Shown one piece after another: positions 10,801 to 20,100 of a stretch of 41,651 bases of DNA. Origin of the DNA: Phycisphaerae bacterium (GTDB taxonomy: Bacteria; Planctomycetota; Phycisphaerae; Phycisphaerales; Phycisphaeraceae); contig JAUHYI010000038.1 of NCBI GenBank assembly GCA_030426385.1, forward strand, positions 1 to 41,651, written 5' to 3'. Below the pieces are notes generated by a model, which saw nothing but the letters and a program-made list of their open reading frames with translations, was not told the origin of the DNA and searched no databases. Every line of letters starts with the position of its first letter. Positions within the stretch are counted from its first letter, which is position 1. The position numbers and the translations under genes were made by a program.

Positions 10801-11601
10801 CTTCTTGAGATTGGATCCGAGCACGCGTTCGATGTTGTCGCCGATCATCGCACCCGCACGCACCAGCTCTTCGCCGGAGTCGGTGTCGATAATCGAAGCC
10901 GCCGCAAAATGCTCAGCCTTGACTTCGCTGACCTTAATAGATTCCACATCGTGGAACGTATTGATCAGCTGTTCGGTCGTCGAGCATTCCTCGCCGATCG
11001 CACGCAAGAACGTGGTCGCCGGGATTTTGGTCGACTGATCGATTCGCATCATCAGGACGTCTTTTTTGGTGACTTCCAACTCGATCCACGACCCACGCTC
11101 GGGGATAATCCGAGCCGAGTGCAGAGGTCGGTCGCCTTCGCTGGAGACAATCGAAAAATCGACGCCCGGCGAACGGTGTAACTGGTTGACAATCACGCGT
11201 TCTGCACCATTGACGATGAATTCACCGCCACCCATCATGACGGGGATTTCGCCGAGGTAGATTTCTTCCTCAGGGATTTCCGCCACGTCCTTACGGACCA
11301 GGCGCACGCCGATGCGGAACGGCAGACCATAGGTCAACCGCAACTGCCGGCATTCGTCGGGGGTGTAGCGCGGCTCGTCGAGCTTGTAATACAAGTACTC
11401 GAGCTGCATGTTGCCGTCGTAAGATACGATCGGAAACACTTCGCGCAATAGACCTTCAAGCCCAACGTCGGTTAGACGTTGCTCTAAAGTCTTGTCAAGT
11501 TGCAAAAACCGGCGATATGCCGTCTCTTGGACTTCCACCAGATTCGGGACGCTGATCGCATCACCGCGTTTGGAGTAGTCACGGATCGTCTTCATCCGCA
11601 T
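7825..11601 (-). CDS. rpoB: DNA-directed RNA polymerase subunit beta
   Basis: 1258-residue beta subunit. It contains the rifampicin-binding segment ([13 protein letters not shown] followed by [14 protein letters not shown]), [16 protein letters not shown], and the C-terminal clamp sequence [29 protein letters not shown]. In the rifampicin region the Asp, His and Ser equivalent to E. coli D516, H526 and S531 are retained; F514, M515 and N518 equivalents are V, V and T. The ATG at 11601 is supported by GAGGTGAT just upstream. There is no rplJ or rplL in front; instead there is a leader of about 180 nt, a sigma70-type promoter and a small ORF. It is first in the operon with rpoC. Confidence 0.98.
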   Translation of the reverse strand: MRMKTIRDYSKRGDAISVPNLVEVQETAYRRFLQLDKTLEQRLTDVGLEGLLREVFPIVSYDGNMQLEYLYYKLDEPRYTPDECRQLRLTYGLPFRIGVRLVRKDVAEIPEEEIYLGEIPVMMGGGEFIVNGAERVIVNQLHRSPGVDFSIVSSEGDRPLHSARIIPERGSWIELEVTKKDVLMMRIDQSTKIPATTFLRAIGEECSTTEQLINTFHDVESIKVSEVKAEHFAAASIIDTDSGEELVRAGAMIGDNIERVLGSNLKKIDVIANLADELILNTISDENAGDLELSVTDHEKALLQIYARLRPGNPPQVDKAKQLFAEKFFDENRYRLGKVGRFRINRKFDLNVPEEDMQLRAADFLHVMKYILDLRNNRNKAHIDDIDHLGNRRLRTLDELAVEEMRKGFLKLRRTVQERMSVKDPDELSKISDLVNSKSISSAIDHFFGRSELSQVVDQTNPLSMLTHERRLSALGPGGLNRKRAGFEVRDVHISHYGRICPIETPEGTNIGLIASLGLYSQIDQYGFLQTPYREVKNGKAGKVKYLRADEEMKCTLAPTNVIDDEGKLDEGMVLARVDGDLRQVDSSEIQYIDISPKQIVGVSAALIPFLEHDDANRALMGSNMQRQAVPLIKTDPPCVATGLEKEIPKYSGMVVRAKRAGTVTDVDAMRIVIDNADEYELRKFVGLNERTCQNQIPIVKLGEKVKADQIIADGASTKQGEMALGKNVMVAFNTFDGYNFEDAIVINEKLVKNDTFTSIHIEEFDVEIRETKLGREEFTRDIPNVSEKQLGRLDENGVIQLGSYVKPGDILVGKVSPKSKSELSPEEKLLHAIFGRAGEDVKNDSLEVPAGVEGVVIGAKRFSRRMHMNDEQKRALRRDMREYEAEMDGRAAELFRQMVDQMNEVTGTPMVDPSTRQKVGASDITEVVLEQIETFSLDWVKGSKASREQAEQIHAQFWPRIQAIEKEKVRRLAHMKRGDELTSGVLEMVKVYLATKRHLSVGDKMAGRHGNKGVIARIVPEEDMPFLEDGSSVEVMLNPLGVPSRMNVGQILETHLGWACQVLGFQAVTPVFDGATENQIHEAVEEANAYVDQRMTETKGAHEPDELLARMPRGGKVQLHDGRTGEPFDQKTTVGFMYIIKLHHLVDDKIHARATGPYSLITQQPLGGKARTGGQRFGEMEVWALEGYGAAYVLQELLTVKSDDVEGRTKIYESMVKGTNMLEAGMPVAFDVLCNEVKGLGLNITLEKAATDGGSIL

Positions 11602-11616
11602 CGATCACCTCGATAA

Positions 11617-11629
11617 GGAAACGTGGAGG
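11617..11629 (+). repeat. Partial copy of the dispersed G-rich element in the rpoB leader
   Basis: GGAAACGTGGAGG on the top strand matches the core of the 20-bp element (GGGGAAACGTGGGAGG). It lies about 15 bp before the rpoB start. Confidence 0.3.
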
Positions 11630-11789
11630 TACAACAACACATGCGTTGCCGCATCTAAATATGATTGGTTTCGCCTGATAGGTTTAACGCCTGTTACCCG
11701 AGCCGCCCATTTCGAACCTAGCCAAATAGACTCGATCCTATTCGAATCAAAAGTCAAACCGTTTCTAACCGTCCAACCGCAAGCCCCTC

Positions 11790-11818
11790 ACTATAGACTA
11801 ACTTGCAGGATCGTACAA
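11790..11818 (-). promoter_or_regulatory. Sigma70-type promoter for rpoBC
   Basis: On the minus strand, TTGTAC (11818-11813), a 17-bp spacer and TATAGT (11795-11790). Four of six bases match the -35 consensus (TTGaca) and five of six the -10 (TATAaT). The predicted start near 11783 leaves a leader of about 180 nt, which contains a GNRA-type hairpin ATGCG-GCAA-CGCAT (11654-11641). The -35 box lies inside the last codons of the small ORF at 11798-11917. Confidence 0.65.
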
Positions 11819-11917
11819 GTCGATGCCTGTCGGTTCGCCACAAAGTTCTTGAATTTTTTTTCGACCGCTGATTTTACGGACCTCCATCATAGCCGATTCA
11901 CCCCACTTTTCAGCCAT
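11798..11917 (-). CDS. Small ORF (39 aa) upstream of rpoB, function unknown
   Basis: ATG at 11917 to TAG at 11800-11798. The predicted peptide starts MAEKWGESAM, has a basic middle (VRKISGRKKIQEL) and ends GIDLYDPAS. AAGGAGG lies six bases before the ATG, the strongest SD in the window, and the composition is protein-like. It is on the same strand as rpoB and 196 bp upstream; the best rpoB promoter overlaps its last codons. I do not recognise the family. It could be a short regulatory protein or leader peptide. An overlapping 73-codon frame on the same strand (11887-12108) looks like a shadow. Translation is likely; function unknown. Confidence 0.6.
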   Translation of the reverse strand: MAEKWGESAMMEVRKISGRKKIQELCGEPTGIDLYDPAS

Positions 11918-12251
11918 AAATCCCCTCCTTCCAAAAAATTTTCCCGGAATTTTCCACCAAACACACACCTTGCCCCAAGAAATGCTTCGCCCCTACGTCT
12001 AACCCTATGAGAGCCGAACAATTCCACGATGCAACAGAAGAAATCGGCAAACCGGCAAAAGCACGCGAATAAAGGCATCAATGACAAGATGCCCAAAAAC
12101 GGAACCATATGCCCGACTTCTTCAATCCCCCGCGTAGTGCTGCCTCTCTAGCCACCTGGTCCGACTCACGAAACACGAAACACGAAACACGAAACACGAC
12201 TCACGACTCACGAAACATCGTAAAACCATTCAATCAACGGATTTACAAACA
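11918..12251. promoter_or_regulatory. Divergent intergenic region between the small ORF and the sigma factor gene
   Basis: No convincing gene is seen. It is AT-rich near 11930-11960 and must hold promoters for both directions, but none is clear. A 7-bp tandem array lies at 12167-12215, about 36 bp before the sigma factor ATG. Confidence 0.4.
12167..12215. repeat. Heptanucleotide tandem repeat (CACGAAA/CACGACT), seven units
   Basis: Seven consecutive 7-bp units: four CACGAAA, two CACGACT and one CACGAAA. The array lies 36 bp upstream of the ECF sigma factor start, so copy number could change promoter spacing. Confidence 0.85.
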
Positions 12252-13004
12252 ATGACCCACGCAACCCACCACACCACGCCCGCTGATCCACCCCCACCGC
12301 CGGCGGGACTGGACCTGGGGGCTCCGCTGGTCATGTACGCCCTCGACACCTATGAATCGCCCCTCATCCGTTACGCCGCACGATTGCTAGGCGATCTCGA
12401 AACCGCCCGCGATGTCGTTCAGGACACCTTTTTCAGGCTATGCCGACAGACCCCCGGCAAACGAGCGGAACTGGTCGGCCCGCCACCTCGCATCGGGCCA
12501 TGGCTCTACACCGTCTGCCGAAACCGCGCATTCGACCTCCATCGAAAACAGCAAAACCAACACCAAACTGCCTCACCCCGATCACTCGATGACGCCCCCA
12601 CGCCGACCGACCCCAACCCCGGGCCCGACGCCACCGCCCAGACCCGCGATGACACCCGACAACTGCTCGCTCTGGTCGACCAACTCCCCGACAACCAACG
12701 CGATGTCGTCACCCTCCGATTCCAAGCGGGCCACAGCTACAAACAAATCGCCGACATCACCGGCCATAGCGTCGGGCACGTCGGCTACCTCCTCCACCAC
12801 GCCCTCAAATCACTCCGACAACAACTCACCCCACCCCCCACCCCTCCCCCCACGCCCCCCCACGTTTCCCCTGGCAATCCGAACACGAGCTCACGGCTGG
12901 ACGAATCCCCTGGCAATCCCGAGCCACTTACGCGGTCGCATGAATCACCAACCACCACCCCCACTAGCCCCACCAATCCGACCAACCCCCAACAAACTGC
13001 CTGA
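12252..13004 (+). CDS. ECF-type RNA polymerase sigma factor
   Basis: 250 residues. Region 2 runs from about residue 35 (YESPLIRYAARLLGDLETAR, then DVVQDTFFRLCR), with WLYTVCRNRAFDLHRK as its end. Region 4 (about residues 140-190) has LPDNQRDVVTLRF and the helix-turn-helix HSYKQIADITGHSVGHVGYLL. The two are joined by an Asp/Pro-rich linker. Beyond region 4 there is an unusual tail of about 60 Pro/Asn/Thr-rich residues, partly encoded by the dispersed C-rich element. The N-terminus (TTPADPPPPPAG) is also low complexity and no SD precedes ATG 12252; ATG 12333 is a shorter alternative. The VWA protein gene starts 69 bp downstream and probably encodes its partner. Confidence 0.9.
   Translation: MTHATHHTTPADPPPPPAGLDLGAPLVMYALDTYESPLIRYAARLLGDLETARDVVQDTFFRLCRQTPGKRAELVGPPPRIGPWLYTVCRNRAFDLHRKQQNQHQTASPRSLDDAPTPTDPNPGPDATAQTRDDTRQLLALVDQLPDNQRDVVTLRFQAGHSYKQIADITGHSVGHVGYLLHHALKSLRQQLTPPPTPPPTPPHVSPGNPNTSSRLDESPGNPEPLTRSHESPTTTPTSPTNPTNPQQTA
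12853..12872 (-). repeat. Dispersed C-rich element inside the sigma factor tail
   Basis: CCCCCCCACGTTTCCCCTGG on the top strand. Here the gene reads the C-rich strand (PPHVSPGN). CCCCTGGCAATCC is then repeated at 12908-12920. Confidence 0.55.
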
Positions 13005-13073
13005 TCCACAAGTTCACCCCACCCATCCCCAAGTCGAGCCCTTCCGAGGGGCACAACCGCAGGAGACCCCATC

Positions 13074-15689
13074 ATGTCAACCCCCCCACGAAACCCAGCC
13101 ACCCCATCCCCCCCATCCAATCACAACAACCATCCCGCCATCCCCATCGACACCGACACCGACACCGACGAGGAATTGACCGCCTACGCCCTGAACGATC
13201 CTGATGCCCTGACCCCCGAACGCCGTGCCGCGATCGAAACGCAATTGGCCAACGACCCGAGTACCCGCACCCAGGTCGACCACGATCAACAAATCGCCGC
13301 TGCCCTGACCGATGCGTTTGCCCATGAGCAAGAAACCAATTCGGCATCCAACACCGCCAAGGCCCAACTCACCGACGCCCAGCGCCATGCCATCACCACG
13401 TTGGCCTCCGCCGGCGCCACCCCCTGGTATCGCTCGCGCCCATGGCTCGGCAGCATCGCCGCCATGCTCATCCTCGGCGTCGGCACCGCATTGTATCTGT
13501 CACCCTTAAACCAGCCCCGTCGCACCGCCCAACAAATGGGCAACAGCTATGCCTATACCGATACCAGCGCCGACGATCTCGCTCCTGCACCACCAGCCGA
13601 GCAAGTCGGAGAAAAGCACGTCATCGATAGCCTCAGCGCAGACCGTGGCAAACGCAACGAAAGCGACGCGCGTTTCACCCAAAGCCTTGAGCAGGACCTC
13701 GCCGAGGAACCAGGCCGACCCGCAACCACACCCGTACCTGCACCTGCACCTGCGATTGCCCGCCAGACCATAGCCCTCGGTGATGCCCCAGTGACCCCTG
13801 CCGACCGCGAAATCAAATTGGACCACAACTTCGGCCTACGCAATCAGCCGCGAACCCACGAAAAACTGGGCATCGCCAAATCCGAAGCCGAGCAAGTCGC
13901 CAGCGCATCAACCGCAGGATCGAGCAAACCACAAATCGTCACCCAAACCACACCCACCACCGCCGACTGGTACGCCGACAAGGACGCCAACAAGGTCGCC
14001 CGCACACGTGATCTAGCCCGGGCCATGCCGTCGGCCACGCTAGCACCATCCACACCCAAGGCGCGACAAGCGGCTGATCAAGTCGTGTCGCAATATTATT
14101 TTCCCGGCGAAACTCCACCTAGCCGACCCACCGAACCAGCTCGCGCTAACAACGAAGCCTACGACGCCATCACCGACAACGCGTTCATGGCCGTCGCCCA
14201 ACAACCGTTGTCCACGTTTTCCATCGACGTTGACACCGCCAGCTATGCCAACGTCCGTCGGTTCCTGACCCAGGGCCAACGTCCGCCGCGCCATGCTGTG
14301 CGCATTGAAGAGATGGTCAACTATTTCGATTACCAACTCACCGCGCCCGGCGATGATGCCACCCCGTTCAACACCGAAGTCGAGATCGCATCATGCCCAT
14401 GGCAACCCGATCATCGCCTGGTCAAGATCGGCGTCAAGGGCTATGAAATCCCTGCCGAAAATCGGCCCGCGTCCAACATCGTGTTCCTGATCGACGTGTC
14501 CGGTTCAATGTCATCGCCGGACAAATTGCCGCTGCTCAAAACCGGCTACCGCATGTTGGTCGATCAGTTGCGTGAAGGCGATCGCGTGGCCATCGTTGTC
14601 TATGCCGGGGCTTCGGGCATGGTGCTCGACTCCACCGATGCTTCCAACAAACAGGTCATCCTCACCGCGCTCGATCGACTCAACGCAGGCGGTTCCACCA
14701 ACGGCGGTGCAGGCATTCAACTCGCCTACGATGTCGCCACGAAAAATTTCATCACCGACGGCATCAACCGCGTCATCCTTGCCACCGATGGCGACTTCAA
14801 CGTCGGCATCACTGACCGCAACGCCCTGGTTGAACTCGTCAAACAACGCGCGGCATCCAACGTCTATCTCACCATCCTCGGCTTCGGCCAGGGCAATCTC
14901 AAAGACGCCACCATGGAACAACTCACCAACCATGGCGACGGCACCTACGCTTACATCGATTCATTGCGAGAAGCGCAGCGTGTCCTCGTCGATCAGGCTG
15001 GCTCCACCTTGCAAGCCATTGCCAAGGACGTAAAAATTCAGGTCGAATTCAATCCGCAACAAGTCGCATCCTATCGCCTGATCGGCTACGAAAATCGCAT
15101 CCTTGCCAAAGAGGATTTCGATAACGACACCGTCGACGCCGGCGACATCGGCGCGGGCCACAGCGTCGTCGCGCTCTACGAAGTCGTCCCCGTAGGCACA
15201 GCAATAGCCAACCCGGTGATCCCAACGCGACCCATGCGTTACCAGCAATCACCAACCGACACCCAGCCGGAACCCGAAACGCAAAACCGCATCATCAATG
15301 ATGAACATGCCAACGAATTGCTCGCGGTCAACATCCGTTACAAAGCCCCCGATGCTCCCAAGGAACAAGGCACCAGCAAACTGTTGGTCTTCCCCGTGCA
15401 GGACCGCGATCGCACGTTCGATCAAGCATCGTCTGATTTCAAATTCGCCGCCGCCGTCGCCAGCTTCGGCATGATCCTGCGTGACTCACCGCATGTGGGC
15501 AACGCCAATCTTGCCCTCGTTGAAACCTGGGCCAAGCAAGGCCTCACCCCCACCACCTCTCCAATCGCCAATCATGAAAACGCCGCACGCGTGTCAGCCG
15601 ACCAGCCCAACGACCGCGCCGAATTCATCACCCTGGTCCAACACGCCCACTCCATCATGCCCCCCACACCCCCCACATTTCCCCAGTAG
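13074..15689 (+). CDS. Membrane-anchored VWA (YfbK-type) protein with anti-sigma-like N-terminus
   Basis: 871 residues. Residues 33-90 (LTAYALNDPDALTPERRAAI, then ETQLANDPST) resemble the cytoplasmic helical part of anti-sigma factors, without zinc Cys/His. One membrane helix follows (about 124-142), then an Ala/Pro-rich linker. The YfbK N-terminal VWA-associated domain includes STFSIDVDTASYANVRRFL. The VWA domain has MIDAS DVSGS starting at D474 and ILATDGDFNVG, and a DUF3520-like C-terminal domain is last. The predicted topology puts the N-terminus in the cytoplasm and VWA outside. AGGAG sits nine bases before the ATG. It lies 69 bp after the ECF gene, so it may hold that sigma factor and release it on an external signal (inference). 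The gene ends in a copy of the C-rich element. Confidence 0.88.
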   Translation: MSTPPRNPATPSPPSNHNNHPAIPIDTDTDTDEELTAYALNDPDALTPERRAAIETQLANDPSTRTQVDHDQQIAAALTDAFAHEQETNSASNTAKAQLTDAQRHAITTLASAGATPWYRSRPWLGSIAAMLILGVGTALYLSPLNQPRRTAQQMGNSYAYTDTSADDLAPAPPAEQVGEKHVIDSLSADRGKRNESDARFTQSLEQDLAEEPGRPATTPVPAPAPAIARQTIALGDAPVTPADREIKLDHNFGLRNQPRTHEKLGIAKSEAEQVASASTAGSSKPQIVTQTTPTTADWYADKDANKVARTRDLARAMPSATLAPSTPKARQAADQVVSQYYFPGETPPSRPTEPARANNEAYDAITDNAFMAVAQQPLSTFSIDVDTASYANVRRFLTQGQRPPRHAVRIEEMVNYFDYQLTAPGDDATPFNTEVEIASCPWQPDHRLVKIGVKGYEIPAENRPASNIVFLIDVSGSMSSPDKLPLLKTGYRMLVDQLREGDRVAIVVYAGASGMVLDSTDASNKQVILTALDRLNAGGSTNGGAGIQLAYDVATKNFITDGINRVILATDGDFNVGITDRNALVELVKQRAASNVYLTILGFGQGNLKDATMEQLTNHGDGTYAYIDSLREAQRVLVDQAGSTLQAIAKDVKIQVEFNPQQVASYRLIGYENRILAKEDFDNDTVDAGDIGAGHSVVALYEVVPVGTAIANPVIPTRPMRYQQSPTDTQPEPETQNRIINDEHANELLAVNIRYKAPDAPKEQGTSKLLVFPVQDRDRTFDQASSDFKFAAAVASFGMILRDSPHVGNANLALVETWAKQGLTPTTSPIANHENAARVSADQPNDRAEFITLVQHAHSIMPPTPPTFPQ
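15669..15686 (-). repeat. Dispersed C-rich element at the 3' end of the VWA gene
   Basis: CCCCCCACATTTCCCCAG, immediately before the TAG stop at 15687. It encodes the last residues, PPTFPQ. Confidence 0.5.
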
Positions 15690-15727
15690 TACCAACCACA
15701 AAAAATATTCGTCCACACAACCAATAG

Positions 15728-15754
15728 CCCCCGGTGAATACCGGGGGTTTCTTT
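15728..15754 (+). terminator. Terminator of the sigma-VWA operon; copy A of the palindromic repeat
   Basis: CCCCCGGT (15728-15735), loop GAAT, ACCGGGGG (15740-15747), then TTTCTTT. This gives an 8-bp GC-rich stem and a U-tract, 38 bp after the VWA stop. The core is the same palindrome as in the repeats at 26.9, 29.9, 31.2 and 31.4 kb, in reverse orientation. Confidence 0.75.
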
Positions 15755-16031
15755 AATAAAAATTTTCAAAGCGCACGAATGTTTACCAAACAATCAGAAC
15801 GCCCCACACATAAAAAACCTTCCCCTTTTCCTGCCTTCCTACCTTCCTGCTTTCTTCGTTCACTCTCTTCTCTGCGCCTCAGCGCCTCCGCACCCTCCAC
15901 GATCGCCTCATCCCCCCCCCACCCATTCTCCCAACATCCGCCTCAACAATTGCCTTCCCCCGCCTACCCACCATTTCTTCTCCGTGTCTCTGTGTCTCTG
16001 TGGTTTAACTTCTTCTCTCTACCCACACACT
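15755..16031. other. Pyrimidine-rich intergenic region with CTCTGTG-type repeats
   Basis: No gene is seen. The top strand is almost purely pyrimidine from 15820 on, with CTTCTCTGCGCCTCAGCGCC at about 15868-15887 and TCCGTGTCTCTGTGTCTCTG at about 15981-16000. Read in reverse, the latter is ...CCACAGAGACACAGAGACAC..., a type of intergenic sequence I have seen in many unrelated environmental genomes. It also contains C8 at about 15912. Confidence 0.5.
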
Positions 16032-17132
16032 TCACATCAATCGCCACCCCAACCCCTGGTGCCCGAATTCAAATTCCTGTCGATGCAATATCTCCGCCAA
16101 CACTTCCAACGACTCCACCAATCGCGGACCGGGCCGATTGAAATACGCATTGCCATCCGCAATAAAAACTCGCTTCAAACGCACGGCCCGCAGCGACAAC
16201 CATCCCGGCACCGCGGTCAATTGCGACATCTCCTGATACGCCCGATCCATATCAAGACCACAAGGCTGCACCACGATCACATCCGGATCTTCACGCGCCA
16301 AATCCTCGATCGATAACCATGGCGAATGCTCGCCCACTTCACCGAATACCGCGCGCCCGCCGGCCAATTCAATCAACTGCGGAATCCAGTTCCCCGCACC
16401 CATCAAGGGATCCAACCATTCCAAACACCCCACCCGCTCCTTCTTTATTTTCTTCACCGCCGCCACATCTTCCGCATTCTCCTCACTCTCCTCGGCTTGT
16501 CCTACCGTTTGAATGTCGCCAGCCTCACCATCGCCGACTCGGTCTGATTTCGCGTCCGCAATCTCACGCACACGCTGCGCCACCGCCTCCACACGCGCAC
16601 GCAAACTTGCCACCAGCGTCGCACCTTGTTCGCTCACCTCCAACGCTTCGGCCACCGCACCGATCGATTCCCACACCTCTTCCAAGCGCCTCGGCGACAC
16701 ACTCACCACCTTTGGCTTTGACGCAACCAACTGCCCCACTGCTTCCTCAACGGCTGACAAACTCACCGCGCAAACTTCACACTGTGCTTGCGTGACAATC
16801 ACATCCGGCGCCAATTCGTTCAGCCGCGCCACATCCAATTCATATAAACTCGCCGCCGCCCATGCCCGCGCTTCCAGTTCCGCATCTGAATCTTCACCCT
16901 TGCCCTCCCCATCATGGCCATTGGCAAATTGCTTCGCCCACGCCTCACGCACCTGGTCATGAATCGCGCGACTCCCTCCCATCGAATCGATTTTCGAATG
17001 CGTACACGCGGGCAAGGCCTGCACCGATTCCGGATAGTCGCATTCATGCGATCGCCCCACCAGCGAATCGCCCATACCCAACGCATGCACAATCTCCGTC
17101 GCCGCCGGCGTCAAACTTACCACTCGCTTCAT
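16032..17132 (-). CDS. Periplasmic-binding-protein-fold (BtuF-like) protein without signal peptide
   Basis: About 366 residues of the type III substrate-binding fold (PF01497). It starts MKRVVSLTPAATEIVHALG, followed by LVGRSHECDYP. ELAPDVIVTQAQCEVCAVS and REDPDVIVVQPCGLD form the two lobes. There is no signal peptide, so it is predicted cytoplasmic, as in the family often annotated as cobalamin-binding protein. GAAGG eight bases upstream selects the ATG at 17132; a TTG at 17147 is in frame. Between the lobes is a charged insertion (about residues 200-235, Glu/Asp/Lys-rich, ending AAVKKIKKE). No transporter genes adjoin. The ligand is uncertain: cobalamin or a corrinoid is most likely, a siderophore less so. 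Confidence 0.75.
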   Translation of the reverse strand: MKRVVSLTPAATEIVHALGMGDSLVGRSHECDYPESVQALPACTHSKIDSMGGSRAIHDQVREAWAKQFANGHDGEGKGEDSDAELEARAWAAASLYELDVARLNELAPDVIVTQAQCEVCAVSLSAVEEAVGQLVASKPKVVSVSPRRLEEVWESIGAVAEALEVSEQGATLVASLRARVEAVAQRVREIADAKSDRVGDGEAGDIQTVGQAEESEENAEDVAAVKKIKKERVGCLEWLDPLMGAGNWIPQLIELAGGRAVFGEVGEHSPWLSIEDLAREDPDVIVVQPCGLDMDRAYQEMSQLTAVPGWLSLRAVRLKRVFIADGNAYFNRPGPRLVESLEVLAEILHRQEFEFGHQGLGWRLM

Positions 17133-17198
17133 CGTCATGACCTTCAATCATACCCACCCCTCAACCGTTTGCTCCCGCACAACAGCCACCCAATCTTT

Positions 17199-20100
17199 TC
17201 ATTCTAAATCAGGCCGCACCACCACACCCGATCCCACAAACACAAACTGCGTTTCAATCTGCCCCGCATCCACACCCACCATTCGTGACAACGCCCGCAC
17301 ATATGCCTGCATCTGTGGCTGATACCGCTTAACCACCGCATCCACATTCGCATCCGTCACCGCATCGGTTTTGAAATCAATAATCACTGCCCGCCTAACC
17401 ACGCCCGCCCCACCCGGCGCCTCCGCACCTCCCCGTGCCGCCGCATCATGAATCAAAACCACACGGTCGAACACGCCCGACAAAACGTCCTGACCATCAC
17501 GTACCAAAAACGGCCGCTCTCGCCATAACGTGCAATCCTCGCCCACGTCCAAACTCGGCCGCGTCATCACCTCACGCAAACATGCCGCATCCACCCCATC
17601 AGGCAACTCCCCATTTCCCTCCCACTGATCCTTCGCCTCGTCATACCATGCAACCTCGGCCAGCGCCGCATGGATCGCAGTGCCATACGCCATACCGCCA
17701 CTCGTTTCCAATTGCATCAACGACGACACCGACACCGTCGCTCCCGCTTCCAACGACGACGGACTCACCGCTCGCAACGAACGCCCGCCCGACCGCCCAC
17801 CCGCTCGTCCCACATTTTCCCCTGCACTATTCATACCTTCTGCCACTGCCACAAAATCCCCCGCGTTCACCGCACGCTTACCTTCCCCACCATCCTCATC
17901 TTTCCGATCATCACCATCACACTCGTCCCCGATTTGCAAAAACCAATCCGCATCGCCTTCGCTATACAACACACCATTCGCATCGCCATCGCCGTCCGCA
18001 TCACCATCCACCAGACCATCACGAATCAACCGCGCCATCGACAACGATTTTTTATCCGTGGGCTTCACCCACAGGTATAACCCAAACCGCGCGCGTGTCA
18101 TCGCCACATACAACGAACACAAATCTTCCTTGAATTGCCGACTCTGTTCCCGCTCATACGCCGACTGAAGCATTTCCGACAACGCCCGCGTTTCACTATT
18201 GGTCGTCCGGTACACCGCTGTGATCGGCCCGGTCACACCATCGCGTTCAACATTCACCTGCACACCCAACCGCCCCCGGTTCAGCGCCCCATCCAACTCC
18301 GGCAACACCACCGCATCAAATTCCAAACCTTTCGATTTATGAATCGTCATCACCCGCACCGCACCCGGACTCGGCTCGGTCACATCCGCGCCGCGCACAA
18401 AATCCACAAACCGACTCGGGCGATCCAAACGCAACGGGTCAATCCGATCGGCCATTCCCACCAATTGCGTCAACCGCGCCACATTCCGCCCATCGCAATA
18501 CGGCACCAATTGCTGCACCCAATCCATCAACACCGCCGCGTAACCCTCGCTGGCCAACCGCATCCGAATCGCTCGCGCCACTGCATAAATCGTCTGCTTG
18601 CCTTGCCAAGTCTCTCGCGAAAATCCCACGATTGCACCCAACGGACTTTGTCGCACGTGGTACGCCGCCACCGTATCTCCCGGATGATCCGCCAATGTCA
18701 TCGCCGCCAACACCGCCAACACTGCCGCATCATCCGTCAGTTGCCCGCCTCCTTCGCCACTTGCATCCACACCCATCGCACGCAACCGCGCAATCAAACG
18801 ACTCGCCGTCGCATTCCGACGCACCAACACCCCGATCGATCGCCCCGGCATCGTCGCCGTCAATGCACGCACATGCTCTGCCACGGCCACATCATGCGCA
18901 TCATCAACTCGCACAATCTCGTCATCATCACCCTGGTCATGACCCCAATCGCTTCTATCACTTCTGGCATTCCCATCTTTCCCATCGTCCCCACCACTCT
19001 CATCATCCGCCCGCGGTGAAACCAGCAACGCCACATAACCTGGCAATGCCGAAAAATGCGCTTCATGCCGATCGTATTTTTCCAACCACGCCATCGCTCC
19101 TGCCCGTCGCGGTTCATCCTTGTCCCCATCCAACGTTTGGCCATCACGCAACTTTTCAAACACCGCATCAACCGTGTCCAACACCACCTGGCTCGAACGA
19201 TAACTTTCATTCATTCGTTGCCACGCCGACTCCGGCAAGGCATGCAAATCTTCTTTCACCTGATCGAATATTTCCGCAACCCCGCCGCGCCAACCATAGA
19301 TCGCCTGCTTCACATCACCCACACAGAAAAACGTCCGCATCTCATCCGCATGCGACAACATTTCATCCGCCATCGGCCGCAAAATACGCCACTGCAAACT
19401 GCTCGTATCCTGAAACTCATCCAGCAACAGATGCGACACCTGGCCATCTAGCCGGTAATAAACCTGTTCCCACAAACCCACACCCCATCCCCCTCCACCA
19501 ATCCCCCCATCCATCTCATCATCATCCAATCCCATCATCGGCAATTCATTCGCCAACTTATGCGGAATATCCGAATACAACATCACCCCGCGTTCGCGCC
19601 GTAGCCGTTGGTCATGGCCATCGAACCGCGACAACAAATCAAACGTCGCCCGGGTCTGTTCCGCCACCCGATTCACCAGCGCAAAACGCGCATGTTCTAT
19701 CAACGGCATATACGCATCGATCCACACCTCTTCAATCGGCTTGCGCCCAAACGACGCTTCCCCCATCGCAATTTTCACCGCTATCCCCGTCCCCACAAAT
19801 TTTTCCCAATCACGTCCATGCAACAATTCCTGCGATTTTTGCCAGGCTTTCACCCATGTTTTGTTCGGCGTTTTCCCATCCGCATTCCGCGGCAATTGAT
19901 CGCCCATGTCTGTCAACCGCCCGATCGCGTCTGTCAATTCTGTGGCTGACATTTCACAGCCTGGCACCTCCAATTGATCCCACAGCGCACGATCCGGCGC
20001 TTCCCGATACACCGCGTGTAACCCGCGCACCACATCATCCAGCGCTCGCGTCACCGATCGCGTCGCCGAATCGTGATGCAATCGCATCATCAAATCGACC

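Noticed and set aside
11887..12108. 73-codon minus-strand frame upstream of rpoB
   Set aside because: Cys/Phe-rich low-quality sequence; the perfect SD inside it serves a different frame (11798-11917).
12167..12215. Possible CRISPR-like array
   Set aside because: Units are 7 bp and contiguous with no spacers and no cas genes, so this is a simple tandem repeat. The same holds for 29242-29330.
13002..13010. Near-consensus DnaA box (TGATCCACA)
   Set aside because: A single site with one mismatch, no cluster and no dnaA/dnaN/gyr genes nearby; chance is sufficient explanation.
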